NCBI RefSeq assembly: GCF_020829445.1
Contig: NZ_JAIVFV010000021.1
Coordinates: forward strand, 1 to 62,932
DNA from: Nostoc sp. CHAB 5836
GTDB taxonomy: Bacteria > Cyanobacteriota > Cyanobacteriia > Cyanobacteriales > Nostocaceae
DNA length: 62,932 nucleotides
Direction of reading: 5' to 3'
Below, one piece after another: positions 42,609 through 53,280 of this stretch (positions are counted from its first letter, which is position 1; each line of letters begins with the position of its first letter). The notes below the pieces were generated by a model, which saw only the letters and a list, made by a program, of their open reading frames with translations, had not been told where the DNA came from and did not search any database. The position numbers and the translations under genes were made by a program.

Positions 42609-45600
42609 ATGGCACTAACCGCAAATACCTCCCCTGATTCATTTCCAGCCATTTCTGGCTACCACCTTGTTGAGCAACTGTATCTGGGTTCTCGAACGGC
42701 AGTGTATCGAGCAGTACAAACAGCGACTCCGCGTCCAGTGGTGATTAAGGTGCTGCGGCGGGACTATCCCAGCTTTGGTGAATTGGTGCAGTTTCGCAAT
42801 CAATACGCCATCGCCAAAAACCTCCCCATCCCTGGCATTGTCCAACCCTTGAGCCTAGAACCCCTGGGCAATGGCTATGCCCTGGTGATGGAGGATTGGG
42901 GTGGGGTTGCATTAGGTAAGTATATCCAGCAGCAGTCGTTGGATCTGACAGGGGTCTTGGCGATCGCCCTCCAAATCGCCGACATTCTCCATGATCTCTG
43001 CCAGCAGCGGGTCGTCCATAAAGACATCAAACCCGCCAATATTCTGATTCAACCGGAGTCGAAACAAGTCAAACTGATCGACTTTAGCATTGCCTCTTTG
43101 CTGCCCAAGGAAACCCAGGAAATTCAAAGCCCCAACATCTTGGAAGGCACCCTGGCATACCTGGCTCCCGAACAAACTGGACGGATGAATCGCAGCATTG
43201 ATTATCGTGCCGATTTCTATGGCTTAGGGGTGACCCTTTATCAACTGTTGACGGGTACCTTGCCCTTTACCTCGGATGATCCATTGAAACTCATCCATTG
43301 TCACATTGCCAAAACTCCGGTTCCAGCCGATCAGGTGAACCCTGATGTCCCTAAAATGGTGGCAGCGATCGTCACGAAACTGATGTCAAAAAATGCCGAA
43401 GATCGCTATCAAAGTGCAATGGGACTGAAACATGATTTGGAACAGTGTTTGACGCAATGGAAAACAACGGGTGAAATTGCCGAATTTGAACTGGGACAGC
43501 GCGATTTGAGCGATCGCTTCCTCATCCCGGAAAAACTTTACGGTCGCACCGCCGAAGTCCAGTCCTTACTAGAAGCCTTTGATCGCGTTGCAGATGGCGC
43601 ATCTGAATTGATGCTAGTCGCCGGATTTTCGGGGATTGGCAAAACGGCGGTGGTGAATGAAGTGCATAAGCCGATTGTGCGGCAACGAGGCCACTTCATC
43701 AAAGGTAAATTTGACCAGTTTAATCGCAACATACCCCTGTCTGCCTTTGTGCAAGCGTTGCGGGATTTGATGGGGCAATTGCTGTCAGAATCGGACGAAG
43801 AACTGGCGCAATGGCGCAGCCAGATTCTGACTGCCTTGGGAGAAAATGGGCAGGTTTTAATTGAGGTGATTCCAGAACTAGAACTGATTATTGGCCAGCA
43901 ACCGATCGCAACCGAACTATCAGGCAGTGCCGCTCAAAATCGGTTTAACTTATTATTTCAAAAATTCATTGAAGTTTTTACCACAGCAGAGCATCCATTA
44001 GTACTGTTTTTAGATGACTTGCAGTGGGCAGATTCGGCTTCACTTCAGTTGATCAAGCTATTGATGAGTGACAATAGCTATTTACTGATGTTAGGAGCCT
44101 ATCGAGACAATGAAGTCTCACCCGTCCACCCATTTATTTTGACCGTAGAAGAAATCAGAAAAGCGAAGGCGATCATCAACACAATTACCCTGGCACCGTT
44201 AGATTTGGCGGATACCAATCATCTGGTTGCTGATACGTTGAAGTGTTCGAGGGAACTGGCGCAACCCTTGACTGAGTTAATTGATCGCAAAACCCAAGGC
44301 AATCCCTTTTTTACCACGCAGTTTCTTAAAGCATTGCACGAAGACGGCCAGATTCGCTTTGACCGCGTTGGCGAAGCCTCTCAGAATGAGAATCGCCGCT
44401 ATTGGGAATGCGATATTGCCCAAGTGAATGCACTAGCACTCACCGATGATGTGGTGGAATTTATGGCGTTGCAATTGCAGAAATTGCCAGCCGCAACACA
44501 ACAGGTGCTGAAGTTAGCCGCCTGCGTGGGCAACCAGTTTGATTTGACAACCTTGGCGATCGTGGCAGAGCGATCGCCAACTGATGTGGCAATAGCCTTG
44601 TGGAAAGCCTTGCAGGAAGGTCTGATTTTACCCACTAGCCAAATCTATAAGTTCTTTCAGGGGACAGAGAAATCCGATAGGCAAAATACGGTCAATCCAA
44701 AATATCGCTTTTTGCACGATCGCGTTCAACAGGCTGCCTATTCCTTGATTCGAGAAGATCAACAACAGTCAACTCATTTAGCCATTGCTCGGCTGCTGCG
44801 ACAACACACCCCAGACGCAGAACTAGAAGCCAATATTTTTGAGATTGTCAACCACTGGAATAGCGCGATCGCACTTCTGGTCGATCCACTTGAAAAAAAC
44901 AATCTCGCCCAACTGAATTTAATCGCTGGAACCAAAGCCAAAGCTGCTAATGCCTATGAACCGGCTCTGAAGTATTGCAGGACAGGTCTAGATCTTCTAG
45001 ATGATCTGGGCTGGCAGAGCCAACCCAGCCTGATGCTGGCATTGCATGAAGGTGCAGCAGCAGCGGCTTATCTCTGCGGCGATTTTGCCCAAATGGAGCA
45101 GTGGGTGAGCGCGATCTTCGCTCAAAAACTAGATCCTCTAGACCGGGTCAAAACCTATGAAATCCAGATTCAAGCCCATAGCACTCAGAGTCAATTTCCA
45201 GAGGCGATCGCCATCGCGCAGAACGCCCTAGAGCAATTTAATATTCATCTGCCAAAACAACCAACACCCGCAGATATTGCCCCAGCGATGGAAGAAGTGG
45301 CTGAATTACTCAATGGCAGAACTGCCCATGATTTACTTGATTTGCCTGTGATCACAGAAGCGGAGTCATTGGCAATCATGCAGTTACTGGTGAGTATTAC
45401 AGCCACGGCTCACATTTCTGCTCCTTTGCTGTTTCCCTTTGTGGTTTTGACCCTAGTTAAGCGATCAATTCAGAAGGGGAACACTGCCCTGTCTGCTTTT
45501 GGCTACAGTAACTATGCCATCTTATTGAGCAGTATTTTAGGCGACTTGGATGCGGCTTATGCATTTGGACAGCTAGGACTGCAACTGGTGGCAAAATTCA

Positions 45601-48011
45601 ATGCGCGATTGCTACAGCCGAAAGTCAATATTATTGTGGGACTATTTATTATTCACTGTAAATCTCACTTTCGTGAAAGTTTACCCTTACTTGTGGAAGC
45701 TTTCCACATCGGGCTGGAGGTAGGCGATTTGGAATTTGCAGGCTACGGCGCACTGAATCTTTGTCAGTGTACTTATTTGATTGGCAAAAATTTAACTACT
45801 CTGGTCAAAGAAACAGAAACTTATATCACCACACTACAGAAGCTCAATCTCACCACTGCTTCCAACTATAGTCAGATTGTTTTATACACAGCCCAACGAT
45901 TACAAGGGAACAAAAGCAAGACCGAGTTAGCTGCCCAACTAGAGCAACTATACACTTCGCTGATCAGTTCTAATGACTTGGTAGGATTGCATTTTTACTG
46001 GGTGTATAAGCTCACTGTCTCCTACTTACTCAATGAAACCGAAGCAATGCAAGAAGCAGCAGAAGTTGGTCAAAGCCTAGCAGCAGGTGTGAGTCTCATT
46101 ACCGAATACATTTTTTACTTCTACGATTCCCTCACCGCACTCGCAACCTATTCCGAAACGGCAGACGACACAGAAGTATTAAATCGCGTCTTTGCCAATC
46201 AGACCAAACTTCACCATCGCGCTTACCATGCACCGATGAACTTTCAACACAAATATGATCTAGTGGAGGCAGAACGATATCGCATTTTGGGCAATAAGGT
46301 CGAAGCGATCGCCCTCTACGATGGCGCGATCGCCAAAGCCAAAGAAAATGGCTACATCCAAGAAGAGGCGTTAGCCAACGAACTCGCGGCTAAATTCTAC
46401 CTCAACTGGGGCAAAGAAAAAATTGCCCAGGATTATCTGACGAATGCCTATTACGGTTATGCACGCTGGGGAGCCAAAGCCAAAATCCAAGACTTAGAGC
46501 AGCGCTATCCTCAACTGCTCGCGCCGATTTTACAACAGCAGCGCATGGCTTTGTCTGCAACTGAAACAGTTACAACATCTCTAACGACATTTCAGGCTAC
46601 TGCCACACAATCCTCCAGTTCCGGCAGCACCAGTATTTCTGCCGCCCTCGACCTGGCAACAGTTCTCAAAGCCTCCCAAACCCTTTCGGGCGAAATTCAA
46701 CTGGACAAACTCTTGGCAACCTTGCTGCATACGGTGCTAGAAAATGCTGGAGCCGACAAAGGTGCTTTACTGATGCCCCGTGAAAATCAGTGGTTTGTCG
46801 AAGCGGTTGCCACCGTCGATCGGCCCGCGCAGATGCAGTCGATCGCTCTGTCAAGTAGCTCAGAAGTTCCCCATTCCTTGATTAATACCGTCAAACGCAG
46901 CCGAGAACCAGTGGTGGTGGTCGATGCCTTGACCCATCCCACCCTGGCGGTGGATGCCTATATCGTGCAACAGCAACCCAAGAGTGTGCTGTGTACCCCG
47001 ATTCTGAACCAGGGTAAACTGGTCGCGATGTTGTATTTGGAGAATCGCGTTACCGTTGGCGCATTTACGAGCGATCGCATCGAACTGCTCAATTTCCTCT
47101 GTACCCAAGCTGCCATTTCCCTGGAAAATGCCCGCCTCTATCAGCAAGCGCAAGCTTATGCCCAACAGCTTGAACAATCCCAACTACAAATTGTCCAAAG
47201 CGAAAAAATGGCATCCCTGGGTAACTTGGTTGCCGGGGTTGCCCACGAAATCAATAACCCCATTGGCTTCCTCAATGGTAGTATCAGCAATGCCAAAGAC
47301 TATGTGCAAGACCTACTAGATTATATAGCTCTCTATCAACAGCACCATCCCAATGCAGCGCTCCCTGTTCAAGAAAAAGCAGAAGACATTGACCTGGAAT
47401 TTCTGGGCGAAGACTTGCCTAAGTTGTTAGACTCGATGCAAGGAGCCACCGATCGCATCAAGTCTATTAGCACCAGTCTACGCACCTTCTCTCGCGCCGA
47501 TACCGAGCAGAAAGTTAGTGCTAACCTCCATGAAGGTATTGATAGCACACTGCTGATTCTCAAATATCGGCTCAAAGCCAATGAAAATCGTCCTGCTATT
47601 GAAGTCATTCAAGATTATGGGGATTTGCCAACAATCCAATGTTTCCCTGGACAGTTAAACCAAGTGTTTATGAATATTCTGGCGAATGCCATCGATATGT
47701 TTGATGAAATGGCCCAAAGTGTGTCTTTCGATCAACTAAAATCCCATCCTCAACAAATTACGATTCGCACAACTACCCAGGCAAACCAGGTGCAGATTCA
47801 GATTAGTGACAATGGTAAAGGGATGACGGAAGAGGTGAGGACGCGGATTTTTGACCATTTGTTTACTACCAAAGGCGTGGGCAAGGGAACGGGATTGGGA
47901 TTGGCGATCGCCCGTCAGATTGTGGTAGAAAAACACGGTGGCAGCTTGGAAGTTCAGTCAGAGTTAGGGCGAGGCAGTGAGTTTTGCATTCGACTGTCGA
48001 TCGCGGGTTGA
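42609..48011 (+). CDS. Hybrid Ser/Thr kinase-AAA-GAF-histidine kinase
   Basis: An 1800-residue cytosolic signalling protein of the cyanobacterial hybrid-kinase family. The Ser/Thr kinase domain (about 15-275) has Lys47 (VVIKVLR), catalytic HKDIKPANI and DFS instead of DFG. A large AAA/predictor-ATPase region follows with Walker A AGFSGIGKTA (near 340) and LFLDDLQWAD, then helical TPR-like repeats (about 700-1290). A GAF domain spans about 1355-1505. The histidine kinase has His1546 (AGVAHEINNP) and an ATPase domain (ISDNGKGM, KGVGKGTGLGLAI). No receiver domain, so a separate response regulator is needed. GC and codon use look higher than neighbours, hinting at a different history. Confidence 0.93.
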   Translation: MALTANTSPDSFPAISGYHLVEQLYLGSRTAVYRAVQTATPRPVVIKVLRRDYPSFGELVQFRNQYAIAKNLPIPGIVQPLSLEPLGNGYALVMEDWGGVALGKYIQQQSLDLTGVLAIALQIADILHDLCQQRVVHKDIKPANILIQPESKQVKLIDFSIASLLPKETQEIQSPNILEGTLAYLAPEQTGRMNRSIDYRADFYGLGVTLYQLLTGTLPFTSDDPLKLIHCHIAKTPVPADQVNPDVPKMVAAIVTKLMSKNAEDRYQSAMGLKHDLEQCLTQWKTTGEIAEFELGQRDLSDRFLIPEKLYGRTAEVQSLLEAFDRVADGASELMLVAGFSGIGKTAVVNEVHKPIVRQRGHFIKGKFDQFNRNIPLSAFVQALRDLMGQLLSESDEELAQWRSQILTALGENGQVLIEVIPELELIIGQQPIATELSGSAAQNRFNLLFQKFIEVFTTAEHPLVLFLDDLQWADSASLQLIKLLMSDNSYLLMLGAYRDNEVSPVHPFILTVEEIRKAKAIINTITLAPLDLADTNHLVADTLKCSRELAQPLTELIDRKTQGNPFFTTQFLKALHEDGQIRFDRVGEASQNENRRYWECDIAQVNALALTDDVVEFMALQLQKLPAATQQVLKLAACVGNQFDLTTLAIVAERSPTDVAIALWKALQEGLILPTSQIYKFFQGTEKSDRQNTVNPKYRFLHDRVQQAAYSLIREDQQQSTHLAIARLLRQHTPDAELEANIFEIVNHWNSAIALLVDPLEKNNLAQLNLIAGTKAKAANAYEPALKYCRTGLDLLDDLGWQSQPSLMLALHEGAAAAAYLCGDFAQMEQWVSAIFAQKLDPLDRVKTYEIQIQAHSTQSQFPEAIAIAQNALEQFNIHLPKQPTPADIAPAMEEVAELLNGRTAHDLLDLPVITEAESLAIMQLLVSITATAHISAPLLFPFVVLTLVKRSIQKGNTALSAFGYSNYAILLSSILGDLDAAYAFGQLGLQLVAKFNARLLQPKVNIIVGLFIIHCKSHFRESLPLLVEAFHIGLEVGDLEFAGYGALNLCQCTYLIGKNLTTLVKETETYITTLQKLNLTTASNYSQIVLYTAQRLQGNKSKTELAAQLEQLYTSLISSNDLVGLHFYWVYKLTVSYLLNETEAMQEAAEVGQSLAAGVSLITEYIFYFYDSLTALATYSETADDTEVLNRVFANQTKLHHRAYHAPMNFQHKYDLVEAERYRILGNKVEAIALYDGAIAKAKENGYIQEEALANELAAKFYLNWGKEKIAQDYLTNAYYGYARWGAKAKIQDLEQRYPQLLAPILQQQRMALSATETVTTSLTTFQATATQSSSSGSTSISAALDLATVLKASQTLSGEIQLDKLLATLLHTVLENAGADKGALLMPRENQWFVEAVATVDRPAQMQSIALSSSSEVPHSLINTVKRSREPVVVVDALTHPTLAVDAYIVQQQPKSVLCTPILNQGKLVAMLYLENRVTVGAFTSDRIELLNFLCTQAAISLENARLYQQAQAYAQQLEQSQLQIVQSEKMASLGNLVAGVAHEINNPIGFLNGSISNAKDYVQDLLDYIALYQQHHPNAALPVQEKAEDIDLEFLGEDLPKLLDSMQGATDRIKSISTSLRTFSRADTEQKVSANLHEGIDSTLLILKYRLKANENRPAIEVIQDYGDLPTIQCFPGQLNQVFMNILANAIDMFDEMAQSVSFDQLKSHPQQITIRTTTQANQVQIQISDNGKGMTEEVRTRIFDHLFTTKGVGKGTGLGLAIARQIVVEKHGGSLEVQSELGRGSEFCIRLSIAG

Positions 48012-48114
48012 GTAGCCAATTCTGCAAAGAAAATAACTTTGGGTGTTTCTGACATAGCTCTTTCGACGCGATCGCCTGTGACAGTTGCGTAAGTCCTGAG
48101 TTTTTATCAGGCTC

Positions 48115-48238
48115 TAAGTAAGTTGGCGCGAAAAAACCTAAATATGTTACGAAACGTAAATAGGCTTAAAACCCTTGTAAATGACGAAGGACAAATGACA
48201 GCCTTAGCCAGTTAGCTTTAATTGCGCCGACCTACTTA
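48115..48238. repeat. MITE family 1, copy G
   Basis: TA-flanked AGTAAGTTGG...CCGACCTACT element in the spacer between the convergent hybrid kinase and FptX-like genes. Confidence 0.9.
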
Positions 48239-48260
48239 CAACTACGTGAATGTGTTGCTT

Positions 48261-49442
48261 CTATGCCCGCAAGTTGGTTATTAGTAATACGCTCAATAAA
48301 CTCAAGGCTGCACTAATGATAAACATAAACGTATATCCCGTAGCACTGGCGATCGCACCACTCAGAACTGAAGCAGCAATTCCGCCAAGGTATACTACGG
48401 ATACTTGAAATGTATAATCAGTAGCGGCTGTTGCTGGTTCGCATTTATCCATCATGGCACTTAGTAATGCAGTATATGCCATGCTTTGGGCTGCATTGAC
48501 TGTTATACTAACAGCATACAGCACAGGTAAACTACTGATACCAATTGCAGGTATGATGTACAAAAGCGTCATCATGCTTGCAGCAAAACCAAATAGAGTT
48601 AGAGAACGTAATCTTCCCAAGTGGGTAATCAAAACTCCTGCAATCAAAGCACTAACAATACGGACACTGTAACTGACAATACCCAACATTAAGCCAATAT
48701 CTGAGAGCGACAAACCTCTATCAACAAAAAGTGGACGGAGCATTGTAGCTGACATCATTTCACATCCCATATATAGCAATACTACGAAAAGCCACGGTAA
48801 TGCTTTTGGACGCGAGAGAAAGTTGATAAAAGGTTGAAAATAAGATTTAAAAAAGTTTGATTTCTGAGATTTATTAATAACTTTTTCTTTATACAATATT
48901 ACTGGAATTAAATTCAATAATATTACTATTGACATAATTATCAAGCTATACCGCCAGCCGATTCTATCTAGTAGAATCAGCACTCCGCCCCCACCAATAA
49001 TAGCGCCTAAAACATTTCCCCCAGCTTGAATAGCGTTTCCTAATCCTCTTTCTCGCGGTTCGAGTAAATTTACTCCTAACGCATCAGTTGCAATGTCTTG
49101 GCTGGAGGAGAATAAAAAAGCGAGAAACATACAAAAAACTAAGATATTAAAATTCTCTTGAATATCAATAAATGCACATCCAAATGTTACAAGTGCTAAC
49201 AAAAGTTGAAAACAGATAATCCAACCGCGATAATGTCCTAACTTTGGCAAACTGTAGCGGTCAATAAAAGGCGACCACAGAAATTTTAACGCTGAGGGAA
49301 GAATGAGAAAACTTAACAACCCGATAGCATCCAGCGACATATTTTGTTGTCGCATAAAAACAGGTACGGTTTGGATAAAAAAGGTTGTAGGAATGAATTG
49401 AGTAGTATAAAGTGCGGCGAGCAGGATTAATTTAGCAAGCAT
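48261..49442 (-). CDS. FptX/RhtX/AmpG-like MFS permease
   Basis: A 393-residue inner-membrane protein with about 12 helices. The N-terminal pattern LYTTQFIPTTFFIQTVPVFMRQQ and LPSALKFLWSPFIDRYSLPKLGHYRGWI matches the AmpG/FptX/RhtX branch of the major facilitator superfamily. Several members import Fe-siderophores without an ABC system. It lies next to, and in the same direction as, the TonB receptor gene, supporting metallophore uptake. The start codon abuts a MITE, whose end supplies the only purine-rich stretch (TTTAGGA) before the ATG. Confidence 0.82.
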   Translation of the reverse strand: MLAKLILLAALYTTQFIPTTFFIQTVPVFMRQQNMSLDAIGLLSFLILPSALKFLWSPFIDRYSLPKLGHYRGWIICFQLLLALVTFGCAFIDIQENFNILVFCMFLAFLFSSSQDIATDALGVNLLEPRERGLGNAIQAGGNVLGAIIGGGGVLILLDRIGWRYSLIIMSIVILLNLIPVILYKEKVINKSQKSNFFKSYFQPFINFLSRPKALPWLFVVLLYMGCEMMSATMLRPLFVDRGLSLSDIGLMLGIVSYSVRIVSALIAGVLITHLGRLRSLTLFGFAASMMTLLYIIPAIGISSLPVLYAVSITVNAAQSMAYTALLSAMMDKCEPATAATDYTFQVSVVYLGGIAASVLSGAIASATGYTFMFIISAALSLLSVLLITNLRA

Positions 49443-49568
49443 ATAGCAGTCCTAAATCATTTGTGAAAATTATATATCTCTTTCTTCTTTCTTCCCTTTG
49501 CGCCCTTAGCGTACTTTGCGGTTCGTTTTCTTATTTATATTTTTCACAACTCAAACAGAATTGCTATA
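49442..49568. repeat. MITE family 3, copy 1
   Basis: Termini TATAGCAGTCCTAAATCATT and ...AGAATTGCTATA with inner TTGTGAAAA / TTTTCACAA. It directly abuts the start codon of the FptX-like gene. A second copy lies at 58074-58200. Confidence 0.88.
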
Positions 49569-49641
49569 GCAATATGCGGAGGATAACAAATCAAAAATAG
49601 CAACAGGAAAGATAATTTTCTCCATCGCTACAACAATTAAA

Positions 49642-52152
49642 TTAGAAATTAGCTTTAATTTGCACGCCATAGGTCACAGGATCGCCAAATCCTGCGGTTC
49701 CATCCGGTACTGGAAACAAGAATCCAGAGGTGATGTAACGAGTATCAAACAAGTTATTTGCATACAGGTAAATGCCATATTTCTCAGCTTCGTAACCGAT
49801 GCGGGCATTTACTAAGGCGTATGGTTCTTGCTTGATTTGGTTCGCATCATCAAAATAAGTAATCCCATAACCACGCAATTCTGCACGAGCAAATAAGCCT
49901 CCCGGACTGCGATATTGAGCAGCTAAATTGTAGGTAAATTGTGGTGCTAGGGGAACTTGATTATTGCTTAGGTCTACACCTGTATCGGAATTTTGGTAGT
50001 TTTTGTATATACTATCTACATAACCAACTGATGCAGTTAAATCGAATCCTTTAGCTGGTTTTGCTTTCAGTTCAAGTTCTACTCCAGTGGCTTTAAGGTC
50101 AACGTTGTTAACTCTGCCAAAAAACCCACTCTCATCATATTGCAAAACTTGATAGTTATTTACATCGTTGTGAAAAATTGATAGGTTAGCAATTAAACGA
50201 TTATCCAACCAAGAAGATTTCAAACCGACTTCATAACTCCAGGTTTTTTCTTCTCCAAATCGTAGTTCTGCTTCGCTATTGGCGCGGTAGTTCAATCCAC
50301 CCGGTCTATAACCTTTGGCAATAGTCACGTATCCCATTAAACTAGGATTGAATTGATATTTCAAACCGAAGCGAGGAATCAATTCATTGTTGCTGACTTT
50401 TTCATTGTTAAATGCCGGACGCAGTGGGGTGAGAGTTCCGTCAGCGTTTACTGACTCATAAGTACTATCTGAAGAGGTATCACTAGATTCGTAACGTAAA
50501 CCAGCAAATACAGTTAATGGTTCTATCAGCTGATAATCTACTTGTCCAAATACCGCATAGGTTTGACGATTATCGTCTCCAGTACGTCGAAATCTTCCAA
50601 ATCCAGGAAAGTCGATTTGAGCATCGTCAACGTTAAAGTCACGAGATTCGTAGTAACCACCTAATAACCATTGAAAACGTTCAGCAGTTTCTGGAGATTG
50701 AAAACGTAATTCCTGCGTCAATAATGTGGAGTCAATACCATCAATAATTTGTATTGCTCCTGTGCTTCCTGGAACAAGGTTTTCTTGACGGGTAAAACGA
50801 CGTGCGGTGATGGATGTGGCTCGAAAACCCTCGCCGTTATAACCAACTTTGAGGGCTTGAGTATTTGTACTTAGCTTACTGTATCCTTCAGTTTGTAAAT
50901 TAACCTCAAATGGGTCAGAAGGATTTAGCTTGTTGTAGGTTGGATTACCGTCATCTGTAAAGCTGTTATAGCTATTAAAAGATACTGTCCAGTCGGGTGT
51001 AGGTGTCCACAGGAGTTGCGCTCTTGCTGCTAGGCGCGATCGCTCGCCTATTTCATTACCTGTGGCTAGGTTCCTAATAAATCCATCCTGTCCTCTGTAA
51101 GCTCCCGCAATTCGCAGTGATAGTTTATCGTCAACCAAAGCATCGTTGAGAGAGAATTGGAATTCGCGGCTGTTATATCTACCGTAACTTGCACTAATTC
51201 GTGTTTCTGGTTCTGGCGTTGCTTGAACAGAAATGATATTGACGACCCCACCAGAACTATTTCGACCGTATAGCGTACTTTGAGGCCCTCTTAGCACTTC
51301 TATTTGTTCTAGATCGAGTAAAGCCAAGTCTAGAAAGCCGTTATAGTCAATTGGAATATCATCGATGTAAAAGGCTACGCTATCCTGAGCGGTAAGGAAA
51401 TTTTGATTGTTCAAGCCTCGCAAACTGTAATTACTAAACTCTGTACCGCCGGAAGATGTGGGAAGAAAGTTAAAGTTGGGCGTTTGATTGGCAATATCAA
51501 TCAAAGAATTGATTTTACCATCTTCTATTTCCTGACGAGGTATTACCGTAACACTAATGGGTACATTCTGTGCATTTTCCGGTCGTTTTTGTGCGGTAAC
51601 GACTAGTTCAATATCTGGTTCATTAGGTTTTTGGCGATCGGCTGATGGTTGATCAGATGTTGTTGGTGTCACCCCTAAAACTAAACCTTCATCGCTGTCA
51701 AATAGTTCGACTTTTGGAGCTTGTGTTGTCCCCACTACCGTAATCTGGATACTATTTGCATCCTGATTTGCCGCCAATACTTCCGTAATTCCCGCAACGG
51801 GCTTTTCTTGACGGAAGGTGTTACCACTTGCTAAACGCAGTTGTGCATTGGGAATATTTGCAATAAAGCTATTACCTTCTATTTTAGTTGTGGCTTGCAG
51901 CTTGTCAGATACAGATGTTTCTAAAACAACTTCCAACCCACTAGCCGTCTGATTCAACTTTATCCCTGTTACTGGAATAGTAGACTGCTCTTGTTGAGCT
52001 AACCACTTCTTGACACTTGTGTGAGGAAGCTTAATATCTGAAAGTTGGGGAATTTGATGATCTTCTTTTGTTGCAGCTAAAGCTTGTTGATTTATAAATA
52101 TGGCAAATATGATAGCTAGTCCTAAATTTCCCAGTAGATACAGTTTCCTCAT
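49642..52152 (-). CDS. TonB-dependent siderophore/metallophore receptor with AMIN domain
   Basis: An 836-residue outer-membrane receptor. A signal peptide (MRKLYLLGNLGLAIIFAIFI...ALA) is followed by an AMIN-type domain (about 60-165; VTGIKLNQTASGLEVVLET), as in cyanobacterial siderophore receptors. The TonB-box-like stretch is DIELVVTAQKRPENAQNVPI. The plug domain has DDIPIDY and LRGPQSTLYGRNSSGGVVNI, followed by a 22-strand-type barrel ending in the required C-terminal Phe (GVQIKANF). It is oriented with the FptX-like permease and divergent from the biosynthetic operon, so it is the likely receptor for the product. Confidence 0.93.
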   Translation of the reverse strand: MRKLYLLGNLGLAIIFAIFINQQALAATKEDHQIPQLSDIKLPHTSVKKWLAQQEQSTIPVTGIKLNQTASGLEVVLETSVSDKLQATTKIEGNSFIANIPNAQLRLASGNTFRQEKPVAGITEVLAANQDANSIQITVVGTTQAPKVELFDSDEGLVLGVTPTTSDQPSADRQKPNEPDIELVVTAQKRPENAQNVPISVTVIPRQEIEDGKINSLIDIANQTPNFNFLPTSSGGTEFSNYSLRGLNNQNFLTAQDSVAFYIDDIPIDYNGFLDLALLDLEQIEVLRGPQSTLYGRNSSGGVVNIISVQATPEPETRISASYGRYNSREFQFSLNDALVDDKLSLRIAGAYRGQDGFIRNLATGNEIGERSRLAARAQLLWTPTPDWTVSFNSYNSFTDDGNPTYNKLNPSDPFEVNLQTEGYSKLSTNTQALKVGYNGEGFRATSITARRFTRQENLVPGSTGAIQIIDGIDSTLLTQELRFQSPETAERFQWLLGGYYESRDFNVDDAQIDFPGFGRFRRTGDDNRQTYAVFGQVDYQLIEPLTVFAGLRYESSDTSSDSTYESVNADGTLTPLRPAFNNEKVSNNELIPRFGLKYQFNPSLMGYVTIAKGYRPGGLNYRANSEAELRFGEEKTWSYEVGLKSSWLDNRLIANLSIFHNDVNNYQVLQYDESGFFGRVNNVDLKATGVELELKAKPAKGFDLTASVGYVDSIYKNYQNSDTGVDLSNNQVPLAPQFTYNLAAQYRSPGGLFARAELRGYGITYFDDANQIKQEPYALVNARIGYEAEKYGIYLYANNLFDTRYITSGFLFPVPDGTAGFGDPVTYGVQIKANF

Positions 52153-52236
52153 TTAATCCTCACACCAAAAAGTAATCTCCAATTGTCAATAAAAGTTGAC
52201 AAAATTAAAGCTATTAGTAGCAAATCGACTAAACTC

Positions 52237-52363
52237 ATATCTTGCACCTAGCCCTGGCGATTAGAAATCGCGGCTATACAAACAAAGTCCGCCTACGCGG
52301 ACTAATGTAAAATTAGGGTTTTGCCCGTGTAGCCGCGACTTCCAGTCGCCTGGTGCAAGATAT
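52237..52363. repeat. MITE-like element, family 6
   Basis: Termini ATATCTTGCACC and GGTGCAAGATAT with inner AAATCGCGGCTA / TAGCCGCGACTT. It lies 85 bases upstream of the TonB receptor start, inside its likely promoter region. Confidence 0.8.
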
Positions 52364-53280
52364 CAGTAAAGCGTTTATGTACTAAATTGTTTGGCTTTGT
52401 GGTAAATGTGTCAAATGACAAACCGTCAAACTTATAAATCGCGTTCTCGCTTAAAAATTAATTATTGATTAATTATTCTTATGACCGAAACCACTTGATT
52501 GATGTACTTTAAAAACTCTTAATAAACAAGCATTTGAGATTAGTTTGACTTATTGTCAAATACCAAAATTATTCTATAGTAAAATAAAATATATAACATT
52601 AATATCAATAAATGCGATACTAATAAGTAGTAGCATATAATACTATAGTTTTTTTTGCACGCATCAAATCTTGAAAACAGATTATAAACAACGCACTTAA
52701 TCTCTAAAACTTTTGCTGGGCAAGGATATTGATGAAAAAATAACCTAAATTTTAAACCGCCTAAACCCTTACTACTATAGGGATTAGTATACTTCAAATG
52801 CGTTAGAGTTGATACTTAGTGAGAGTATATTTTAAAACTTATAATTAATTTCAAGAAAAAAAATAAAATAATCAAAGCTAATATAGAGTATCTTATAGTC
52901 CTTATGGTAAGCAGATATTAACTTGACAACACTTAAAACCTGTATTAGATTAAGCGTATAATATTTTAAAAATGAAATGAAAGTGCTGAAATTATTAGAC
53001 AATTTTAGTGTTCTAATTTTGTTTGGTAATTTTAGTAGAGAAATAGATAAAAAATAGTTGATATTATGCACAGGAGAGTAGCTTTAAAGTTAAGAATGTG
53101 TGTAAAATAATTAATTCAGAAAAAGGAAATTGAAAGCGCAAATTTTCTTCCAATCGATTTGCCAAACCTAGTTGAGTATCAGATATAAAAAAGAAAGTTT
53201 TTTACTTTATACTGCTGCTAGTAATAGATTCACATAGCGTGTTTCGACTGCACAAAAGAACCTGAGCAATTTTCTGAGAA
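52364..53280. other. Divergent AT-rich intergenic region (metallophore locus)
   Basis: About 900 bases of very AT-rich sequence between the divergent receptor and ligase genes. It must hold both promoters. AT-rich palindromic patches (AATTAATTATTGATTAATTA near 52457-52476) are present. I could not find a convincing Fur box or a Zur box of the TGATAATNATTATCA form. No gene supported. Confidence 0.45.

Noticed and set aside
52540..53071. Minus-strand frames of 79-85 codons
   Set aside because: Very AT-rich, Leu/Ile/Tyr/Phe-biased low-complexity translations without Shine-Dalgarno or recognisable domains, in an intergenic region.
52364..53280. Fur or Zur operator in the divergent metallophore promoter
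   Set aside because: Only generic AT-rich palindromes were found; none matched the known cyanobacterial Zur consensus or a clear Fur box by eye.
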